The position numbers and the translations under genes were made by a program. Positions 39,701 to 51,500 of a DNA stretch of 64,000 nt are shown here, in pieces; the first letter of the stretch is position 1, and each line of letters begins with the position of its first letter. The stretch covers positions 19,953,716 through 20,017,715 of the forward strand of contig VZDJ01000116.1 of the NCBI GenBank assembly GCA_008694505.1, in the 5' to 3' direction. Below the pieces are notes generated by a model, which saw nothing but the letters and a program-made list of their open reading frames with translations, was not told where the DNA came from and made no database searches. Source of the DNA: Cyanoderma ruficeps. Its lineage: Eukaryota; Chordata; Aves; Passeriformes; Timaliidae.

Positions 39701-42700
39701 TGCTGAATATTTTATCCTCACAGACCAGGGAGTAAGAAGCACATCACTAAATCCTCAACAGAATCTACTCCTTCATAATATCAGGGTATGACTCTTCAAG
39801 ATAAGTCAAGACAGAACTTACATGAGATTGATTAGAAAAACACACGATATGCTACAAAATGCAATGGTTTTACTAGCCCTTATTCTTTAGGGAATGTAAA
39901 ACAGGTAAAATTCAATAAAACTTACATTTCCTGCTAAACTAAGCATCCGTTGTGGGTTGTTCGTAGGTAGGTCATTTGAGGGGGGTTTTGGGTGCACTTT
40001 TTTTTTGATTGGGTGGTTGGTTTGTAGTTGCCCTACCCCTACCCATCTTTATTGGGGATGGTTTTGATAAAAAAAAGAACATCCAAGGAAACTTTGGCAG
40101 CCAAGTAGAAGAGTTGACTGTGCTACAAGTTTTTATGACTGTTAGTCACCAGGGTAAAATGAGCCCTCTTAGGTCCAAAAATTGATTGCTGCAGAAACTG
40201 TTAGGTCCCTAGGGGTCCTGATGGCTGAACAGAGTGTCCCCACACACAGGAAAAAGGCTGCACAGAGCTCCACACACAGGGCATAAAAAATCTATGTTCT
40301 AAGCCCACTTGCAGTGCAAGCAGATCTCCCACTGTGATCAAACCATAAAAAGATACTGCTTCCTGCATGGATAGCTGAGTGTGCAAACCCATTCTTCCCT
40401 CCCCAGACACCCTCCAGCATCTATACACAGACCAGCCAGAGATTCCTACGTTTCCAGGGGAGAAAATGAAAAAAGGATTAAACCCAAGGACACAAGGAAA
40501 TGTCATTGTTACAATTTCACTAAAGGCCCGTGGGAGATAATGTAGCAGCATTTATCAAGCTCTGATATTCATTTAAGAAAAGTGACTTACACTGAGCAAC
40601 TGGGACACTGTATTTATAGATAAAAGCCTTTCAAATAGTCCTTTTAAAGTTCCTTTTTCCCACAAAACAGCTGTCTAAAATGTGCTTAATGAGACTTTCC
40701 TTCCCCTCACGTTTTCAGTTCCTCTCATATGGATTTGCTTCTCATACCTACTTCAGCTAAAAGACCCTAATCTGCTGTTGCAGAGCACACTGTGTCACTA
40801 AGCCACACATTATGACCTTATTAGTGTGGCTTAGCAGGTAGAAGATAAATGTGAGTTGAAAACAGTCAATCTGCAAAACAGAAGTAAAGAACCTGCATAA
40901 AAGGTCCAGGAGAACGATGAATACAATAACAGACATAACCTAGAAATTCCTCTTAAAGGAAGTAAGCAAATACAGGCAAACTTTCAAGTCTCCTGTTGCA
41001 AAAACTCTCCAGTCCAGAGAAGAAAATCTCCCCAAACACACTGACAGTTTTGGATGGCTGTAGATTTGATCTGCAGAGAGGGCAAGGAGCCAGGGAACTG
41101 CATGCAGAAACATCAACAAGGGAGCCTCCAAAACACCTGTAGTATTTATACCAACAGGGCGAGGGTCCACTCTGACTCTTCTCTGGATTACAACCGAAAT
41201 TCCCTTCTTGAAAGGACAGAGTTGCAGAATGATGTGCAGTGGTGCTGGTGAAAGGAATGGATAAGCAAACTGATGGAGGGGTTAAAACAGCAGTTCAAGG
41301 TTAAATAAAAAGGCTATGTAAAAGCTAGAAACAGAGCTAGAAGCAGATCTCTTTTAAGCTTTCCAAGAATGAAAAAAAATAGCAACTATAAACAGCCTCC
41401 GCTTTACACATGGCAAATTAAATCTAGATCTACATGAGACAGAAATATTTTTCAGCACCCTTGAGATTTCTTTATGGCATATGTGCTGAAGCTTCCTTAA
41501 TGCAGAAACTAGAAGCAGTGAAGGGCAGGTTGGAAGTGATAATCACTCCTGAACTGGGGAGTTCAGAGTTCAGGCAAAATGTTGGAGTGTCAAGATTATC
41601 ATCAAAATCTTCCAGAACTAACACAACAACAGATTATGATTTAAAATACTCTCAAGACTAAGCAAACTCTATATCTTCCTAATTTCTGGCTGAAAAGGAA
41701 AGTTTAATTACTGTTATTTTTATACAGAGTTCCAGGAAATGACTCATTTCTGACCAAATACAGAGCAATAAGAAGGCAAAGAGGTGAATGACAGTATTCA
41801 TGGCTTGACAGCCTGAGGAGTCCTGAAGGAAAGTGTCGCTCATGCACATCTTTCCAGAGCACCATATTTACACAAACAGGAAAAGATTAGTCCTCCCACA
41901 GCTGTCTACAGCTCACGGATACTGTGTGCACTATTCTGACATTTTTATTTATTTGAAATATAAGCTTATCTTACTCCAGTGGTAAAAAACATCTTCTCCC
42001 AACTCTCACAACTTAATCCTCTTTTTGATCTGAAAGATATCTATGGGAGGAAGAGAAATAAATCCAATACACTCAGTTAATTGCTCAGTGACAGATAATC
42101 TTTCCTCCTCCGTTTTCTTTCTCCTCTATTATAAGAACAACAAAAAGTAAATAAAAAGTTCTCAACTAAAACTGTGGAAAAAATCTGCTGAGAGGATAAC
42201 AGCATAATTAAACTCAGCCCCAGTCCAATGCAAAAATTTCATTTACCATGTACAGAAGCAGCAGCTCACTTGCCATCCAAAGCTCAGGGCACACAGAGCC
42301 TTAACAATCTAGAAGATTATAGAGATTGTCCCTGTCTCTTTTCTCTTACTGTGTTTCACCCGTTCATGTCTGTCACCTGTGGTCCTTTCATTTGTTAGTA
42401 GTTTTAGAAGGATGATCTCCATCTATTAGTGTGGCAGCCAGTAATGGTTAAACAGAGAAATAAAGAAATGTAATCCTAGCAGGAGGTAATGTGTTGATAA
42501 AGAGGATGGATTCATATCCTGTAGGCAATGGCATAGTTGGCTTATAGGTGGTTACATCTGTAAGATTGTTTTAGTTACCCAAATTCACTTTGGAATGACA
42601 GATGTGATATCAGCTATTGCAGATATTATAACCAGCTATTGCATGTATGACTTGTGTCCGTGATGTGCTTCTACAGCCCCTCATCACCCATCAACCTTTT

Positions 42701-43726
42701 GAGAGTGCACTCAGCACAGGAGGCAGGAGTGGTGTTTCTTTGCCATGTATTCAAGACAGATTCCTCTTCAGTTGTGGGTACCTGCAGAACTACCTTTCCC
42801 TCTATCCTTCAGAAACAGAAATCCTGATATTGGAAAGCAAACCAGACATGAGATGATGTTTTCTTCCATCCCCCAGAATAAAACCCAGAGGCATGACATA
42901 AATTGCAAGATATGTTTCACCTCTTCTCTCAAACCTATTTTTGTTCTATCCTGTTCAAACAAGCAGGGAGATTTAAATTAACATGTCATTTAAGCAGCCA
43001 GGAGGAGCAACAGCTAATAACCTCTTTCAGGTACACAGAATAATAATATATGCCCACCTTGCCATTGCTTTCCATCACATTAAGAACAGAGAAGCTGTTC
43101 TGGGATCTTCACAGGCATATTTATCAGTGACCTGAAGGAATGGCTGCATGGTGAAGGGGCATCTAACAGCAGAGCCAGACTCAGGACAGAGCACAATGTT
43201 ACCAGCAGGGGTTTACTCAAGGTAACAGGACAGAGGAAATCCAAGGAAGTGCACTGGCAGCTTCCAGAGCAGCCATGTGCACTGGGGGCCATCCACGAAT
43301 AACGGAGCACTGCAAAGAAAAGTGGGTTGATTCTGGTTCTCCAGCATTTCCCAGTTCAAAGCACTTGCCCAGGGATTCTGGATGGTTGGCCAAACAAATA
43401 CAATCAAGTCCTGATAAGTGATGTGTGCCAAGTGAAGCTGAGGGGTTCAAAGCAAGAGACGTGGTTCCTCAAATAATTTATGGAATTCCTTGTTCTAAGA
43501 TGTCACAGGCACTAAAAATTTTAACACACCCCAAAAGATATTGAGCAGGTCAGCTCATGGAATATTAATCCTCTGGCATACACTAAAAGAAAAATAAAAT
43601 TATTCAGCTCCTCATACACCTTACACTGAAGGCTGGGGGTAAATTAAACCTTAAGAATGAATGCTAGTATAAGACTAGAGGGAAGTGTCAGATATGATAA
43701 GCATTGTCATATGGTCTTGGTGCCAG

Positions 43727-44182
43727 CCTGTTTGGAGACATCATGTGGGAGCTGCACATACCCCGGCTTTGAGCCTCCCTGGGACCTGCAGAGCAGCTGC
43801 ACAGCTCCTTATATCTTTTTCCAAGTCCTGTTTTCTTCTCTTGTCCCTCTCCTGCTCTGCCGGCCAGAGGTACCAGAGACATAAACGACTAAGGAATGTT
43901 TCCCCCAATTAATATTTTGACATCTGGTAGTTTTAGAAGCAGCCCTGAAGAGAGCAGGAATAGAAATTGGGAAGAATAAACAGGAAAAGTAGTGTGATTT
44001 TATCCCTGCTCCTTGCCACTGCTTGATGTACTCTTGGGGAAGATCATGCAATAATCAAGAAACTGTAAGACTCGAGAATTACAATCAGGCTAATTTTATG
44101 GAATACTAAGATCAGGAGTGTGTAATTACTGGTGCTAAATAGACTGAGAATTACTTTTTATAAAATACTCATATTTTTACCT
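43727..44182 (+). repeat. 0.46-kb dispersed direct repeat, copy 1
   Basis: Nearly the same sequence as 48115-48584, in the same orientation. It starts CCTGTTTGGAGACATCATGT and ends around ACTCATATTTTTAC, after which similarity stops in both copies. It contains TTATATCT, TGATGTACTCTTGGGGAA and AATAAA in the order expected of an LTR, but has no diagnostic retroviral sequence. I do not recognise the family. The strand given is arbitrary. Confidence 0.85.
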
Positions 44183-46046
44183 TTTATCAGACAGTTTTTG
44201 GTAATAGAATTCCAGACCAGAGGAAACAATCACGCTGTTTTTATGTTGTAAATCACATTCTGACATTGGGACTGAGGTCAGGAAAAGTGCCCTGCCCTCA
44301 CTCCAGGAGTGCTGCACTGCTGAGGTCCCAGCTATCTGCTGCATCCTTCAGTGACATCCACCCAGTCCCTCCCTTCTCAATCAGGGCAAAATTTCATGCC
44401 ATTGTGGAAAGCTCCACAGAAACCAGAAACAGGGAAGAGCGAAAGGTCATCAGCACAATTTTGTGCTGCATTCATACATCTCATCAGGAAGTGTGCTTTC
44501 CATTCTGATGGGGCTGTCCTAGTTTCAGTCAGAAAATAGTATCTCAACACAATCCTGCATCACATAAGCAGATCTTCAGCACTGTCAGCAACAGGGAAGG
44601 AGGTGCCTGTGCATGCTGAAATGCCTTAACTTCTGCAGTGACTGGCAAAGGAGAGATGAGTATTTCTCCTGGTGAAATGGCTTAGGGCAGTCAGAGAAAA
44701 TGAAAGTATTTTTCATATTTATGAATAGTCTTTTTTGAAACCATTGAGAAATTAAACAAACTAGCACAAACTCCCCGTAGAAAAACATTGCCAAAGCCAC
44801 AGTCTTGAAAGACCCTTTATGTGGGCAGACACCATAGTAGAGACAAAGGAACAGAAAGTTGTGGCAGCAAGGTATATGAAATTAAAAGACTGATTAACCC
44901 TCCATAATGGGATGAAAAAACATTTATTCAATCCCACAAAATATTAATGACTTTTGAGCAGTCATGTTACTGCTCAGAATAAATCCTAGAAGTTCTGTGT
45001 TTCTTTAGGTTTTAGTCTGTTTGGTTTTGGTTTTATTTTTTTCAAGCCAGTGGGTGAAGCAATAGGCCAAGTTCAGAGTGTACTTCATGCCAATTACTTC
45101 CTCTATCATTCTATTAAAACCCACTTAGTTCCTGAGCAAAAAGTTTATTTGCTCTGCTCTGACCCAAAATTCTCGCTTTGAAAAGAAAACACCTTTCCTA
45201 TATACGTTTATTGAAACAAGCTCATTCTAACAAGAGGTTTTAGTTTTAAACACCCAAAGTTTTCTTCTATCCTGCCAGCAGACTATGCACCTTCATCAGT
45301 GACCTGCATACAAAACTCCAAAGCTTCTCACCAAAGTTTCACAGATGAAACCAGGAGAAAACCTCCCTTTCAGTTTATTAAAGTAGCACTAGAGACACAA
45401 GAAAGAGGAAACTCCTTTTGGATTAATTTTTCAGAGAAATAAAAACAGGCACCATTTGCTCACATCGAATCCAAAACTGCCTTAAGAAACTGTTCATGGC
45501 CCAGCTCTTTCCTTTGGTTCACAGAGTGAATGATACGCTTTTAAATCATGAAAGTATCAAAACATTCCTTATAAATTGGTCCAGCAGTCAAGTTCACACA
45601 AGTGGAAATCAATTAAGTAGTATTAATCCCATCAGCTCTAATCAACAGTTGAATACTCACTCACAGGAATTCCCCCAGTCTCAGCAACACTGGCTTTTCA
45701 TAAGGATCATTTGGGCAGACCAGCCATGAGATCCTTCATTATAAACAAGGACTTTGGGCTGTTTAGTTGTCTCAAAAGTAAACCAATTTGTTGATTTCAA
45801 TCTGAATAAGATGGGAAAGGGGAAACCAAAAGACAGAATATCTGAGAAGTACCTTATCTAGCTGAAACAAGACAATCAGACTTCAGCCTTTTTGTCCTTG
45901 AGTATGAAAGAAGAGGAGTCAGAGAAGGTTTAGCTAGAAACCTTCCAGTACTTTTAAAAAAATCCAATTAAATTCAATAAAAGAATTGTATCAGGCTTTT
46001 CCTATTTAAGTAAGGTGGTAATTATTAACTCAATTTATCTCCATAC

Positions 46047-46114
46047 CTCCAAAGAGAGCTCTCTGTGATGCTTCCCAGGTTGTAGTCATACAACTTTGTC
46101 AGAATTAGAATCAC
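46047..46114 (-). CDS. SORCS1: SORCS1 coding exon (probably exon 2), start of VPS10 domain
   Basis: This 68-nt exon on the minus strand encodes 22 full codons plus two bases, reading VILILTKLYDYNLGSITESS-LW and then AG of a split arginine codon. SorCS proteins are type I membrane receptors whose luminal VPS10 domain is a ten-bladed beta-propeller; SorCS1 sorts neuronal cargo such as APP, neurexin and AMPA receptors. The peptide matches, from memory of the family, the first propeller strands just after the conserved NWSEHNSK segment, which would end exon 1. The acceptor ends in CTTTAG after a clean pyrimidine tract, and the donor is AG|GTATGG. The AG left over joins the leading G of the exon at 11734-11833 to make Arg. 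The YDYN and GSIT residues favour SORCS1 over SORCS3, and SORCS2 is much more different. Exon number is inferred from protein position. Confidence 0.95.
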
Positions 46115-46147
46115 CTAAAGGCAAAAGAAGAAATCATGGTTAGTCTC
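46115..46147 (-). promoter_or_regulatory. Splice acceptor and branch site of the 68-nt exon
   Basis: Read on the minus strand, the intron ends GACTAACC, then a T/C-rich tract TTTCTTCTTTTGCCTTTAG, then the exon. CTAAC is a near-ideal branch motif. Its branch A falls at 46140, 26 nt from the exon, inside the usual window. This is a strong acceptor. Confidence 0.8.
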
Positions 46148-46574
46148 AAACAATTACAATCTCACAGAACTGAAATGACCCCGGGGAGGGCTTAGGATTC
46201 CTTTAATGGGTGCTTAACATAATTGAATGAATTGTTAAAAGCATTTGCCTAAACCGACATGGAAAGAATTTGCAGAGATATATGTTGAGCCAATTGGACC
46301 CTTTTTTGTGTTCAGCTCCTCTGCATGACATCGCCAACAGGTTCTTCCCTTAAGCCCAGGAGGCAGAGTGCAGTGGGAACGAGTTCAGATCCAGACAGAG
46401 TTTCAGGATACAAGACAAGATCTTGCATGCAGTAGAAATAGTGACTATTTTCTGCTCTGTTTCACAGACACTGAAGCTGCTGATCCTTTTCATAGCTGTG
46501 GTGCACAGATAGCCCACTGGCCTGTCTCCAGTCAAAACGCTTTCTGGTTGCAGCAGATGATTTGACGCAAGCAA

Positions 46575-46800
46575 ATGATCACCAGTGGACTGGCTGGACA
46601 TCAGGAAAAATCTCAATAAGGATAATAGTTCAACACCTGGACAGATTACCCAGAACTTCTGTAAAGCCTCCATCCTTGGAGTTTTTTAACACCTGGCTAG
46701 ACAAAGTCATGGCTGAGCAGATCTACAGCTGGTGATAACACTGCTCTGAGTAAGAGGTTGAACTGTGGACCTCCAAATATCTCTAACAGCCAGTGCTTCT
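46575..46800 (+). mobile_element. Old CR1 LINE fragment
   Basis: A diverged copy of the CR1 3' region. GGCTGGACATCAGGAAAAAT, then CTCCATCCTTGGAG, CACCTGGCTAGACAAAGTCA, CACTGCTCTGAGTAAGAGGT and TGAACTGTGGACCTCCAAAT follow in the same order as in CR1. The terminal octamers are degraded. It is clearly older than the copy near 62.4 kb. It begins about 460 bp upstream (in gene sense) of the 68-nt exon. Confidence 0.8.
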
Positions 46801-47269
46801 ATAACTTCACCGAAAAGTTTTAGCTTTAGACAGAATGGGAGTGTTTATGACTTTTATTAGCTCTTTTGATAAACAGCTTTTCCCTCCTGCCAAAACAGGC
46901 ACTTCTAGAATAAAATTATCTTACCAGGGGGAGGAAAGTAATTTTTGCAAAAAGAATTTGCAGCAAAAGATTTCAGCCTGCTCTTTTGTTAGTGTCTTTA
47001 AAAACTTATTTCTTACTTTCAAGATGATGATCTTCTTTAACAAGATCTACATTTGGGACAGACTAGCAGACCATTACTATTGCTACTAATTTATTTTGCA
47101 TGTCTCCCTGCCAGGTCACTGTATATCTTATCCTCCTCCCTATCCCATTAAAACCACAGTAAATTAGAGATCCAGCTCTTATCTGACAAAACCTCTGATC
47201 TATATACTACTTATTATTTTCAGCCTGGGTTCCTAAGAAATGAGGCTCACAGACACACAATCCCTGGTC

Positions 47270-48114
47270 CCTTGATAAAATTGCCAACTTCAATCAATTT
47301 GGCCGAGCAGCAAAGGACTGTAGGAAGTTCAGTGCCCATCAGCCCAATGCCAGCTGGCACCAGCATGGCACAGGAATTGCCACATGGGGAGGCACAGACC
47401 TCACCACTGCCTTTCCCAAAGCCAAAAGCCCATCCACCTCTTACACAAAGATTGCCCTGAAACAGCCACAGTGGTAATTATCTCATTCCAATGTGCTCAG
47501 CACATGAGACAACAGAAAGAGCAGTACAGGGGCAGAGAACACACCTCTGACAAGACATCTCTTTCTACAGCACAACTCCTAAATCACCCCCAGGCTGCCC
47601 AAAGCATTCCCTATCTGCATGAACACAAGTCATGTGTGGCTCATGGGGAAATTCACACAACAGCCACGATGCCCCTCTGCTCCCCAGGGCACCCTGACAC
47701 AGGCATCCCCTCTGCTCCCCAAAACCCCCGTGCTGGCAGGGAGGAGTTCCCCCTCTCCTGGAGAGTCCCTCTTTGAAGAGGGAGCCAAGGTGGGAAGTCC
47801 CAGCCAAGGCTGAAGCCAGAGCTGGGGTGGGCACATGTTCCTTGCCAAGGCTAAGGCCGGCCAGGGCTCTGTGAGTCCTGTATTTCCATCTGCACCCTCC
47901 CAGGAATGCTTATCAAAGACAGCAGGGCAGCTGTCTGCTCCAGATACAGAGATGTGTCACTGCCACCCCTCACAGCACCCTCTGGACAGGTCTGCAAATC
48001 CCCTACTTAGCAAGGAAATAAAAATCAAGGGGGAAAGATCAAGGAAGGGGACGGGATGTGCACACAAAGCCTTTCTGAATACCGACCCAATGGAAAGGAG
48101 CAGTGACCTCCACT
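47270..48114. other. GC-richer block next to repeat copy 2
   Basis: Noticeably richer in G and C than the surroundings, with CCCCTCTGCTCCCC-type runs and open frames on both strands. No family was recognised. It abuts the left edge of repeat copy 2 but has no counterpart beside copy 1. It could be more of the same mobile element, lost at copy 1, or unrelated sequence. Confidence 0.4.
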
Positions 48115-48584
48115 CCTGCTTGGAGACATCATGTGGGAGCTGCACATACCCCAGCTTTGAGCCCCCCTGGGAGCTGCAGAGCAGCTGCACAGCTCCTTAT
48201 ATCTCTTTCCAAGTCCTGTTTTCTTCTCTTGTCCCTCTCCTGCTCTGCTGGCCAGAGGTACCAGAGATGAAAATGACTAATGAATGTTTCCCTCAATTAA
48301 TATTTTGACATCTGGTCACTTTAGAAGCAGGCTTGAAGAGAGCGGGCATAGAAATTGGGAAGAATAAACAGGAAAAGTAGTGTGATTTTATCCCTGCTCC
48401 TTGCCACTGCTTGATGTACTCTTGGGGAACATCATACAAGAATCAAGAAACACTTTTCCCATCTATAAAATTCAAGAATTACAATCAGGCTAATTTTGTG
48501 GAATACTAAGATCAGGAATGTGCAATTGCTAAATAGACTGAGAACTATTTTTTTTATTTAAAAAAAACTCATAGTTTTACTTTT
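48115..48584 (+). repeat. 0.46-kb dispersed direct repeat, copy 2
   Basis: Second copy of the repeat at 43727-44182, same orientation, starts 4388 bp apart. Differences are mostly single bases, plus about a dozen extra bases near 48450 (CTTTTCCCATCTATAAAATT region). The sequences flanking the copies and between them are unrelated, so this is a dispersed repeat rather than a long tandem duplication. The 68-nt SORCS1 exon lies between the copies. Confidence 0.85.
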
Positions 48585-51500
48585 CCCCAAGTGAGAAAAA
48601 TTTACAAATTCTAAAACAGCCATGAAAGAAAACTCCATTGAGAATTTTAATCTCATCATTTGAGGAGAGAAAAATTGTAATTGACATCCCAAAAAGAATT
48701 TGAAATGAAAAAAATTAAATTAAATTAAAACTGTATGAGAATATGAGAAATCAAAATATTTCCCCTCCAAGGGCTGAAATGTGTCTTTTGTTCTTTTTTT
48801 TTTTCCTTGATGAATTTCAGTAAAATCCACACAATCTTAAAGTTCTGTAGTTGTCTTGGAATTGATGGGGGAAGAAAGCCAGCTGCATTCCACCACAATG
48901 CTTTTTGATACAGCTCTACCAATCCTCCTGCAGAGGCACCCCTGGACCCACTGACTAGCTACATCAAGAACTCTAAGCAGTATTGCTATATCCTCACTTC
49001 CTAGTAAATTTAGGATAAAATCTTATCATTTAACATTCCCAAGCTTTGTACTTGACACCACGCTGTGGCAGGCACATGCACCAGTTTCTGGATTAACAGC
49101 TTAGATATCTCCACTGTTCCTTGGTGTAGAAACTATCCTCCTTTGAACAGCTACCCTATTTCAAAAACATGTAAGAGCTTTTTCAATTAGAAGCTTTTTA
49201 ATTTTTGAGAATGTGTATTGGCTTACAAATGTCATTAAGATTATCCATAGTTTCAGCAGTCTCCTTGTGTCATTTACTATGGTTCAGACACAGTAATAGA
49301 TCTGCTCAAACATATATGTGCAAGACAAACAAATCATTGGGCAGGAAATTAGTTATTTCTGCCCTAGAGGTCACTATTCTTTTTTCCCCCTTTGTAATGA
49401 TACTTGAGTAACCTATGCAAGGCCATGATTTTGGATATATTTACTTTTTCAGAAATCATTTTTCTTCTTTGCTGTTCTCATTTCTTTGTTATTTAGCCTG
49501 CAAAGGTTAGTTCATGTTTAAGATTGTTTCTTTTTCTTTTTTTCTCGCCACCCTCTGTGGCTGTCACTGTGTAGTACTGAGGAACCTAATGAACAGAGAC
49601 ATGCATATTATGTTGTTCTAAATGTCAGAATAGGGGCTGTGAAGAAGCACAGTAATGAAATGAAAATAGTGTCTCGCCTTTTCTTCATTTCTTGCTTTGT
49701 TTTTGCTTTTCTGGGACTGTGTGTTTTTTTCCCTTTTTTACCACTTACCAATCAATGCAACCTAACAAGAGCAAGAAGCAAAAAAGCCAGCAAACTAGAA
49801 ATAAAATGAAAAGGAACCAAAAGTTCAGTCTTATTTCAGCTCTGCTGCGAATACAGATAACCCTTCCTCTTGCACAGAAATACAAGGTTTCAGAAAGTCT
49901 GTTATTCATTAGGATCAGCACTTGAAGTGGATTATTCTTCCATGGATGGGAAAGAGAAGAAGAAACAAAACTTTATCGCTTCTGCACTGACAGCTCAAAG
50001 CAAAAGATCCTGGGTTTACCACGCCCCAAAGTGAGCACACCTACCAAGAGATAGAGCACTAAAAATGGGTTTAGTTACTCAAACAAAGTGCAAGAAACAG
50101 ACCCCTGGGAAGACAGACTGACAAAAGAGGTACTTAAACCTGGCTCACCATCTCCCAAAGGAAATCAGTTCCCAATGGCTATTCTGGGAAGAAGGACAAG
50201 GCATTCACACCTTCATCAAAACATGATACCATCATGTTTTTTCTTCAAACCATAAGAACATTTCAAAAAAACCCCATATTTCGTTAATCAATCCTGGCCT
50301 GTAACTGCTTTTTAAGACTTGAGATGTGAAGGACCATCTGGAGGTTTCAAAACCTAAATCAGTGGCTGGGCAGAGGAGACTGCTCTGTGAACTTGCTAGA
50401 TTAGGCCCTAGGAGGATCTTTGCTATGCAGGAGAAATTCTAGGGTAAACACGGCTAAATTTTTCCCAGACCTACTTTGGCTTATGAGGAAGTGATCCATA
50501 CTGTATCACTGTACCCTTCCTTGCACTTCTGACACAGGTTTACAACAGGCTTAGATCTTTGTCTTGACTCCGTTTTCAACTACTCTGGAAATACTTCTAG
50601 CAAGGCTCCCTCAGGATACGGGCCAGAGTTTGTCCTTTACCACAGCACAGGTTCCAAATGTAATAAATGGTTTTCTCCCCTGGCAAAAAAAAAAAAATAT
50701 TTCTCTCATCAAACAGTGCTGAACTAGCTGGCCGGGAAGGTAGTGGAAGTCTTCACTCTGCTACTGATCAGGTTCATAACTCACTGGGAAGGAAGCAACA
50801 GGCTGTGCCACTGTAACTAATCTGGGGTCATGATGTGTGTCCTCAAAGCAATCGGCCAACACTGCCACAGAAACCAGCACGGAGGAGCCCTCAGCACACT
50901 GGGTCAGGCAGCTGTAACACTCCCCAGTACTCACTGACCATGGCAAATTTATTCCTGGGAATGCTACATGAGTACTGTGTTAAAAGCAGTCCATATTCAT
51001 TCAAGCTCACCTAAACAAGGACATGGACTACAACAGTCACTGTGTTCGAGGATGATCACCATTATTAAAGAGTCACTGCACAACACGGTCTGTGATAATC
51101 CAACTCAAGTTCATTTACAACAACAGAGCTCTTATCTTCAATACATTTTATCAGAGGTATTCCCATCACCATCCCCAGGTCCTCTCAGTGCTTTCCACCT
51201 TACACAGCACAACAGGGTCTAATTCATAACACTTTCATAGCTTTGCATTGATAGGAATTTTCTCAAACAGAGCACCACCATCAAATTTCTAAAGGTGTTC
51301 ACTGTACCTTCTTGGGCCCTGAATCTTATCTCTAGACTGAATTAACCCTGGCCAAAAAGATGGCCCCTACAGGGGCCTTGAATCCCACAGGATCCAGATC
51401 CTGACTTCAAATCACAATAGATTTTGTTTAAGAAGACAAAACCAGAACCAAACCTCTATTTTAATGTTTTCAGACTCTCATGCTTTACATGTGTTTTTAC

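Larger units (their letters stand above)
11834..46046 (-). other. SORCS1: SORCS1 intron between the two exons, 34.2 kb
   Basis: Bounded by the GTATGG donor after 46047 and the TGTAG acceptor before 11833; phase 2. It holds the transposon remnants listed separately (about 16-17.1 kb, 19.07-19.60 kb, 36.65-36.75 kb and 43.73-44.18 kb). The stretches 11834-15880, 17140-19064, 19603-36640 and 36750-43726 otherwise hold only small tandem repeats, homopolymer runs and unrecognised AT-rich sequence. No second gene is supported on either strand. Confidence 0.85.

Noticed and set aside
39950..40040. G/T-rich stretch as a G-quadruplex
   Set aside because: The G runs do not give four tracts of three with short loops.
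40201..40551. 116-codon minus-strand frame
   Set aside because: No domain, no splice-site support that I can see, and no homology recognised.
43095..43200. Possible CR1 reverse-transcriptase piece (ATATTTATCAGTGACCTGAA)
   Set aside because: Only one short phrase resembles CR1; the following bases do not continue the match.
47835..48308. 157-codon plus-strand frame overlapping repeat copy 2
   Set aside because: Its second half is the translated dispersed repeat; the same repeat in copy 1 is also open only by chance. No protein family.
43727..48584. The two direct repeats as the LTRs of one intact retroelement
   Set aside because: The 3.9 kb between them contains a SORCS1 coding exon with its splice sites and an old CR1 fragment, and no gag or pol. 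They are separate insertions or a dispersed duplication.
51366..51390. GGCCCC-TACA-GGGGCC hairpin as a terminator-like or RNA structure
   Set aside because: Only a six-base stem in intronic DNA; expected by chance at this scale.
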